From NCBI RefSeq assembly GCF_001879105.1, contig NZ_MLCF01000146.1:1-47263 (forward strand): a stretch of DNA of 47,263 nucleotides, written 5' to 3'. This DNA is from Mangrovactinospora gilvigrisea. Lineage in GTDB: Bacteria > Actinomycetota > Actinomycetes > Streptomycetales > Streptomycetaceae. Positions within the stretch are counted from its first letter, which is position 1. Each line of letters begins with the position of its first letter. Shown here in pieces: positions 42,675 through 47,263 of the stretch. Both the position numbers and the translations under genes were made by a program. The notes beneath the pieces were generated by a model, which was given only the letters and a program-made list of their open reading frames with translations, was not told the DNA's origin and searched no databases.

Positions 42675-42689
42675 CCGGGTCGGACCCGG
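42675..42689 (-). terminator. Possible terminator after rsrA
   Basis: CCGGGT-CGG-ACCCGG, a 6-bp perfect stem, 13 bp past the rsrA stop in the direction of transcription. Short; may be one part of a larger GC-rich structure. Confidence 0.45.
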
Positions 42690-42701
42690 GCGGTCAGACG
42701 G

Positions 42702-42980
42702 TCACGCCTCGCCGGGCACGTCCGCCGCGGCGCGCAGCTGGCGGATCCGGCCGAGCACCTTGCCGCGGAGGTCGTCGGGGACGTCGTCGCAGCCGCAGGA
42801 GCGGTGCACCAGCTTCTTCACCGCCTGCTCCAGGCCGTACTTCTCCAGGCACGGGGAGCACTCGTCGAAGTGCTCGCGGAACTTGACCCGCTCGACGTCC
42901 GTCATCTCGTTGTCGAGGAACTCGTAGAGGTGGTCGAGCACCTCCGAGCAGGCCGTCTCGTGCGGCTCGCCGCAGCTCAT
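42702..42980 (-). CDS. rsrA: Zinc-binding redox-sensitive anti-sigma factor RsrA
   Basis: A 92-residue ZAS-family anti-sigma factor. The zinc ligands Cys11, His37, Cys41 and Cys44 are all present ('[14 protein letters not shown]', '[19 protein letters not shown]'), with Cys3 near the start and a second pair at Cys62 and Cys64. Under thiol oxidation a disulphide involving these cysteines expels zinc and releases SigR. In S. coelicolor the second pair is adjacent (Cys61-Cys62); here one Gly separates them. The ATG overlaps the sigR stop by 4 bp (ATGA), giving coupled, stoichiometric synthesis. The C-terminal tail is about 13 residues shorter than in S. coelicolor. Confidence 0.96.
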   Translation of the reverse strand: MSCGEPHETACSEVLDHLYEFLDNEMTDVERVKFREHFDECSPCLEKYGLEQAVKKLVHRSCGCDDVPDDLRGKVLGRIRQLRAAADVPGEA

Positions 42981-43702
42981 GACTCCGCGCCTTTCGCTTC
43001 GGCCCCGTTGCTGCCTTGGGCGGACGACGCCGCCAGGGAGTCCGCGTCCGCGCCGCGCAGCAGGCCGCGCTCGCGCGCGTAGTCCTCCAGCATGCCGCGG
43101 AGTTGACGGCGGCCGCGGTGCAGTCGGGACATCACCGTTCCGATCGGTGTCCCCATGATGTCCGCAATCTCCTTGTAGGCGAAGCCCTCGACGTCGGCGA
43201 GGTAGACGGCGATCCGGAACTCCTCCGGGATCGCCTGCAGCGCCTGCTTCACGTCCGAGTCGGGCAGGTGGTCGAGCGCCTGCGACTCGGCGGAGCGCAG
43301 CCCCGTCGACATGTGCGACTCGGCGCGCGCCAGCTGCCAGTCCTCGATCTCCTCGGTACCGCCGCGCTGCGGCTCGCGCTGCCGCTTGCGGTACGAGTTG
43401 ATGAAGGTGTTGGTGAGGATGCGGTACAGCCACGCCTTGAGGTTGGTGCCCTCGCGGAACTGGTGGAACGACCCGTACGCCTTCGCGTAGGTCTCCTGGA
43501 CCAGGTCCTCGGCGTCCGACGGGTTGCGGGTCATCCGCAGCGCCGCGGAGTACAGCTGGTCGAGGTAGCCCAGCGCGTCGCGTTCGAATCGCGCGGTGCG
43601 CTCCTCGTCGCTCTCGCCGCCGGGCGCCTCCGCCGTCTTCGCGGCCTGTGCCGCCGCCTGCTCGGCCTTCTCGGTGCCGGTGACCGGAACCACCTCCTCC
43701 AT
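42977..43702 (-). CDS. sigR: ECF sigma factor SigR (short form), with long-form start at 43810
   Basis: A sigma-70 ECF factor directing the thiol-oxidative-stress response. Region 2: '[20 protein letters not shown]', '[20 protein letters not shown]'; region 4: '[20 protein letters not shown]', '[16 protein letters not shown]'. The short form starts at ATG 43702 or, by alignment with S. coelicolor (MGPVTGT), GTG 43693. An in-frame ATG at 43810 with GGAGG 10 bases upstream would add 36 residues, equivalent to the unstable SigR-prime form known in S. coelicolor. It would be made only from the upstream SigR-dependent promoter. rsrA follows with a 4-bp overlap. Confidence 0.95.
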   Translation of the reverse strand: MEEVVPVTGTEKAEQAAAQAAKTAEAPGGESDEERTARFERDALGYLDQLYSAALRMTRNPSDAEDLVQETYAKAYGSFHQFREGTNLKAWLYRILTNTFINSYRKRQREPQRGGTEEIEDWQLARAESHMSTGLRSAESQALDHLPDSDVKQALQAIPEEFRIAVYLADVEGFAYKEIADIMGTPIGTVMSRLHRGRRQLRGMLEDYARERGLLRGADADSLAASSAQGSNGAEAKGAES

Positions 43703-43876
43703 GTGTTCGCCGGCGGACTCCTGGGTGGAGCCGCCAGCAATGGAGAATAGTGCGGCCGGGTAAAGCGCGGTCGAGCCGCTCGGCCGAGCGGGGCATGCGA
43801 TGCCACTCATCCGACGAGAACCTCCGTCGTGTCGTTCCGGGTCCGGGACGGCGTTCAAATCCCTGCGGACGGTGTC

Positions 43877-43902
43877 AACGCCCTCCGGCGCCGTTCCATT
43901 CC
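43877..43902 (-). promoter_or_regulatory. SigR-dependent promoter (sigRp2-like)
   Basis: On the minus strand GGAAT and GTT are separated by exactly 18 bases, the consensus for SigR promoters. It lies 60-70 bp upstream of the long-form sigR start and 16 bp after the SRAP stop, so SigR should amplify its own long-form message. Confidence 0.88.
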
Positions 43903-43918
43903 CGGCCCGCACAACCCG

Positions 43919-44683
43919 TCAGAAGAGCGTCCCGCCCCCGGCCGGCTCGGCCTCCGCCATCAACTCGGCAGAGTTGTTGCGGATGTTGCCGACGGCCGCC
44001 GAGACGGGCCGCACGGCGAGCCGCCCCGGCGCCGGAGCCTCCAGAAGCGGGCGGACCGCCTCGGGCTCGGTGAGGGACGGGTCCAGCCAGGCGTCGAACC
44101 GGTCGGAGGGCAGCACCAGCGGCATCCGGGGGTGGATCGGGGCGAGCTCCTCCTCGGCCGCGGTGGTGATGATGCTGCAGCTGGCGATCCAGGCCGCCGG
44201 GTCGTCCTCGGGCGCCTCCGGGTTGCGCCAGAACTCGTAGAGCCCGGCGAAGGCCATCGGGGAGCCGTCCGCGGTATGGATGAAGTACGGCTGCTTCTTC
44301 ACCCCCCGCTCCTTCGCCTCGGCCGCCGAATAGGTGTGCCACTCGTAGTAGCCGTCGGCCGGCAGCAGGCAGCGGCGGCGCGCGAAGGCCCGGCGGTAGG
44401 CCGGCTTCTCGGCGACCGTCTCGGCCCGGGCGTTGAACATCTTGCCGCCGATCGCCGGGTCCTTCGCCCAGGACGGGACGAGGCCCCAGCGCAGCACCCG
44501 CAGCTGGCGGACGGGCTCCTCCGAGCCGCTGTCCCTGCGCGGCCGGTCCAGCACGGCCCAGACCGGCTTGGTCGGCGCGATGTTCCAGTCGGGCGCGAGC
44601 GTCTCCTCCGGCTCCCGGTACTCCACCCCGAAGAGCGCGACCAGGTCCTCCGGCTTGGCGCTCGACGCATACCGTCCGCACAT
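43919..44683 (-). CDS. SRAP-family DNA-protein crosslink protein (YedK/HMCES-like)
   Basis: A 254-residue SOS-response-associated peptidase-family protein. Catalytic Cys2 ('MCGRYAS'), 'DWNIAPTKPVWAVL', 'RVLRWGLVPSWAKDP', 'MFNARAETVAEKPAYR', the conserved Glu in 'LPADGYYEWH', and 'APIHPRMPLVL' with the active His are all present. These proteins form a thiazolidine crosslink to abasic sites in single-stranded DNA and shield them. ATG at 44683 follows GGAGGGAG. It lies just upstream of sigR on the same strand and may be partly cotranscribed with it. Confidence 0.93.
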   Translation of the reverse strand: MCGRYASSAKPEDLVALFGVEYREPEETLAPDWNIAPTKPVWAVLDRPRRDSGSEEPVRQLRVLRWGLVPSWAKDPAIGGKMFNARAETVAEKPAYRRAFARRRCLLPADGYYEWHTYSAAEAKERGVKKQPYFIHTADGSPMAFAGLYEFWRNPEAPEDDPAAWIASCSIITTAAEEELAPIHPRMPLVLPSDRFDAWLDPSLTEPEAVRPLLEAPAPGRLAVRPVSAAVGNIRNNSAELMAEAEPAGGGTLF

Positions 44684-44762
44684 GTGCGCGCTCCCTCCGC
44701 TCGGCGTCCCCCACAGCCTCGCAGATCCGCCGTACGGGCGAGGCGGGGTCGGGGAGGCGGGC

Positions 44763-47263
44763 TCAGAGGCGCATCCGAAGGTGCTGCTCGCTGCCCGGGC
44801 CGCCGCGCACCAGGAGGAACTCGGCGCGCGGCGGGTGCTGGGCGCCGGAGACGACCAGGGTGCAGCCGCCGGGGGCGAGCCCGGAGAGGGTGAACCGCCC
44901 CGCGCACATCCGCACCCGGGCCCGCCGCCGGCCCCGCTCGTCGACCACCGTCACCCAGCCCGCGCAGCCGTCCGGGTGCTCGGCGCACCGCACCTCGCCG
45001 CGCACCAGGATGCCGCGGGCCCGCGCCCGGGGGCGGACGGGCGCCGTGGCCGGGTCGTCCTCCAGGGGGCGGCCGCGGGACTCGGCGAGGCGGGCGAGGG
45101 TGTCGTCCAGCGCGGCCAGCTCGTCCAGGGCGACGGCGAGGCGGGCCGCGTCCGGGTCGGCGGCGAGCGCGCGGGCCGCCGGGGCGATCCGGTGCCAGGG
45201 CGCGTCGACCTCGCGCAGCGACTCGGCGAGCCGCCCGGCGATCCGCCCCACCTCGGCCCGCACCCGCGGGGAGAGCTGCACATCGACGTCCGCCGCGGTG
45301 GCCAGCCGCTTGGCGTGCCGGGTCGCCGAGGCCGCCAGGCCCAGGCCCAGATCGCGCCGGGAGGCGAGGCCGGACGGCATCCGCACCAGCGGCCGGGCCA
45401 CCGCCTGCGCCCGGAAGAGCGCCGCGTCCACCGCGCGGGCCGAGCCGCGCAGCCGCACCGGAGCCTCGGGCTCCCGCCAGCGCTCGGCGACCTGCTCGGC
45501 GAGTTCGGCGAGCGCCTGCCGCCAGCCGCGCACCGCCTCCAGCCGGACGCCGCGCGTCGAGACGGGGATGATCAGCGCGGCGGCGGCCGTGCCGATCGCG
45601 AAGCCCAGCGCGTTCTCGCCGAGGCGGAGCGCCAGCAGCCCGTCCATCCCGGACATCGGCGTCTCGAAGGCGTACATCTGGCAGAGCGCGACGACCAGGC
45701 CGATCACCCAGTACGCGTACTTGCGCTGCATGCCCCAGGCGCCCAGCGCGATGCACGCCACGATCACCGCGAGCATCCACCAGACGTGCGCGCGCCCGCC
45801 GATGTGCGCCAGCAGACGGGCCGTCAGGATGCCCAGCACCGCGCCGATCACCGTGCCCACCATGCGGTGCGCGAACTTGCGGAGCTTCTCGTGGGTGGTG
45901 TTGGTGCCGAACGAGACGATCATCAGGCCGATCAGGCCCCAGTAGAAGCGGTGCCCGCTGACCGCGTCGGCCACCGGGATCACCACCGCCGCGGCGACCC
46001 CGACCTGCAGCGGCACCCGCAGCACGGGCACCGCCCGGCGCCAGCCGCTGCCGCCCTTGCGGTCGACGAGCTCCTGGGCCGCCGGGCCGCTGCCGGCCGG
46101 CAGCCCGCGCTCCAGCACCACGGTGGGGTGGAACGGCACCCGGCCGGCCGCCCGCGGGGTGCTGCGGCCCAGCTCCAGCCAGCGGGCCAGCGAGTCGGCG
46201 AGGGCGTCCAGCAGCTCCGCGGCGCGCAGCGCCCGCGCGGCCGCCTCGGCGTCCGCGGTGCCGGTGCGCGCCTCGTGGCGGACCACGTCCGCCGCCGGGT
46301 GCAGCGCGCCGACCCGGCCCAGATGGGCGTCGCGGGCGATGCGGAGGGCCACCACCAGCGCCTCCCGCAGCGGGCCGGGCACCCCGGGCCGGCCGGCGAG
46401 GCCGCGCACCGCGCGGCCCAGCCCGTCCAGCGCCACCTCGGCGTCGAACAGGTGCTGGTGGAGCAGCTCCGCGGCCTCCGGGTCGGCGGCCATCTCGGGC
46501 TCGGCGAGCCGGCCGTCGATGGTGAGGGTGGTGACGTTGACCCGCTGCAGGGCGCGGTCCATCCGGCGCAGCGCCCGCTCGGGCCGGGCGCCGGGCTCCA
46601 GCGCGGCGGCGGCCGCGTCCACCACGGCGCGGGTGTGCACCACGAAGGCCCGCTGGGTGCGCAGCAGGTCCTCGCGCGGGGTGGGCCGGGCGAGCAGCAG
46701 CCGGACGGCGAGGATGCCGACGGCGGCGGCGAGCGCGATGAGCGCCAGCTTGCCGAGCAGCGCCGTCGGAATGGGCACGATCATGGTGACCAGCAGCCCG
46801 TTGAAGAGCATCATCCCGGTGAGCAGCCCCAGCGGGCCGAGCCGCACCAGCAGGAAGGTGGCCGTCAACGCGGCCCCGATCAGCACCAGTTCGAGACCCC
46901 GGTGCGGCGCCAGCCAGGCGCCGAGCGCCAGCGACGCGGCGTACGGCACGGGCAGGTAGAGCATCGAGCGGGCGGTGCGCCGGGCGGTGTTCTCGGAGAC
47001 CGCGAAGCCCGACATCAGGCCGAGCATTCCGCCGACCATCAGGCCCAGCATCGCGGGGACGCCGAGCGCCTGCCCCGTGCCGTAGCCGGCCGCGAGCCCG
47101 GTGACCATGCCGAGCAGGGTGCGCCAGCCGTTCTGCAGATGGCCGAGGCCGGGATCGGCGGCGAGGATCCAGTCCCAGGTGCGGGGCGGGCCGCTCACCC
47201 GGTCGGGCGGGCGCACCACGGATATCCGGCGGAGCTGGGGGGTGGGTTCGGCAGGGGTGGCGG
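44763..47263 (-). CDS. FUSC-family membrane protein with C-terminal beta-sandwich (5' end may be cut)
   Basis: At least 818 residues from a GTG at 47219; the frame stays open to the window edge without a ribosome site, so the true start may lie outside. Two FUSC transporter modules are seen: spans at about 33-180 ('LLGMVTGLAAGYGTG', 'LLTGMMLFNGLLVTMIV') and about 400-560 ('RFYWGLIGLMIVSFGTNTTH', 'MVGTVIGAVLGILTARLL', 'YWVIGLVVALCQMYAF'), each followed by a helical cytoplasmic domain. FUSC proteins export aromatic acids or other small acids. The last 85 residues ('VRGEVRCAEHPDGCAGW', 'GRFTLSGLAPGGCTLVVSG') look like a carboxypeptidase-regulatory-type beta module, an unusual addition. Confidence 0.85.
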   Translation of the reverse strand, partial: ATPAEPTPQLRRISVVRPPDRVSGPPRTWDWILAADPGLGHLQNGWRTLLGMVTGLAAGYGTGQALGVPAMLGLMVGGMLGLMSGFAVSENTARRTARSMLYLPVPYAASLALGAWLAPHRGLELVLIGAALTATFLLVRLGPLGLLTGMMLFNGLLVTMIVPIPTALLGKLALIALAAAVGILAVRLLLARPTPREDLLRTQRAFVVHTRAVVDAAAAALEPGARPERALRRMDRALQRVNVTTLTIDGRLAEPEMAADPEAAELLHQHLFDAEVALDGLGRAVRGLAGRPGVPGPLREALVVALRIARDAHLGRVGALHPAADVVRHEARTGTADAEAAARALRAAELLDALADSLARWLELGRSTPRAAGRVPFHPTVVLERGLPAGSGPAAQELVDRKGGSGWRRAVPVLRVPLQVGVAAAVVIPVADAVSGHRFYWGLIGLMIVSFGTNTTHEKLRKFAHRMVGTVIGAVLGILTARLLAHIGGRAHVWWMLAVIVACIALGAWGMQRKYAYWVIGLVVALCQMYAFETPMSGMDGLLALRLGENALGFAIGTAAAALIIPVSTRGVRLEAVRGWRQALAELAEQVAERWREPEAPVRLRGSARAVDAALFRAQAVARPLVRMPSGLASRRDLGLGLAASATRHAKRLATAADVDVQLSPRVRAEVGRIAGRLAESLREVDAPWHRIAPAARALAADPDAARLAVALDELAALDDTLARLAESRGRPLEDDPATAPVRPRARARGILVRGEVRCAEHPDGCAGWVTVVDERGRRRARVRMCAGRFTLSGLAPGGCTLVVSGAQHPPRAEFLLVRGGPGSEQHLRMRL

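Overview
The window is high-GC actinobacterial DNA and almost certainly comes from Streptomyces or a close relative in the Streptomycetaceae. The evidence is a set of genus-typical genes: nickel superoxide dismutase with its dedicated protease (sodN/sodX), wblE, the SigB/F/G-type sigma factor sigH with its anti-sigma partner, dasR, and the thiol-oxidative-stress pair sigR-rsrA. Many starts are GTG, genes are often coupled by 1-4 bp overlaps, and stable GC-rich terminators are common. The order sodN/sodX ... sigH - membrane protein - lipid kinase - wblE - histidine kinase ... dasR ... rsrA-sigR matches, from memory, the S. coelicolor chromosome core around SCO5254 to SCO5216. This is therefore mostly a core-chromosome region with some lineage-specific insertions.

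Layout: 0-2.5 kb, the end of a sugar-binding lipoprotein gene and two LplC/LplB-type permeases. 2.6-6.6 kb, a TPP riboswitch followed by a thiamine-type ABC importer (thiB-thiP-thiQ). 6.6-9.2 kb, an HExxH protein, a DUF6104-like small protein, and a DUF4097-PadR pair behind a clear inverted-repeat operator. 9.3-13.1 kb, a zinc-type alcohol dehydrogenase/quinone reductase and a polar amino-acid ABC importer. 13.1-14.5 kb, a 670-bp leader with a compact four-stem RNA fold ahead of a secreted lysozyme-like protein whose linker has histidine at exactly every third residue (17 in a row). 14.7-17.9 kb, a CGNR zinc-finger regulator, sodX/sodN, and two GAF-ANTAR proteins. 17.9-21.8 kb, a DUF4097 lipoprotein, an SDR plus methyltransferase pair divergent from a TetR regulator over tandem 21-bp operators, a 130-bp tandem repeat, and a small zinc-binding protein. 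21.9-26.7 kb, a CPA1 Na+/H+ antiporter, a large helical-repeat gene broken by one frameshift, and a UBP-type zinc-finger protein.

27-32.3 kb is a stress and development block: anti-sigma factor and sigH, a membrane protein, a diacylglycerol-kinase-like enzyme, wblE with a long leader, and a PdtaS-like histidine kinase. 32.3-36.7 kb is a second sugar ABC operon (permease, permease, Tat-type binding lipoprotein, no ATPase) with a divergently placed but same-strand ROK regulator; the two promoters share a 16-bp element. 36.8-38.2 kb holds a long inverted repeat and dasR behind two dre-like operators. 38.4-41.3 kb has cstA with its small YbdD-type partner and an acetyltransferase. 41.3-47.3 kb has a TPR protein, rsrA-sigR with a perfect GGAAT-N18-GTT SigR promoter and a long-form start, an SRAP (YedK/HMCES-like) DNA-protein crosslink protein, and a FUSC-family membrane protein with an added C-terminal beta-sandwich module.

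No phage, transposase, CRISPR or biosynthetic cluster is visible. The most unusual items are the unassigned structured leader plus HXX-repeat protein (13.1-14.5 kb), the about 110-bp inverted repeat between the ROK gene and dasR, a dispersed 3'-flanking repeat family (21.1, 21.25, 38.26 and 40.72 kb), and the shared element in the sugar/ROK promoters.
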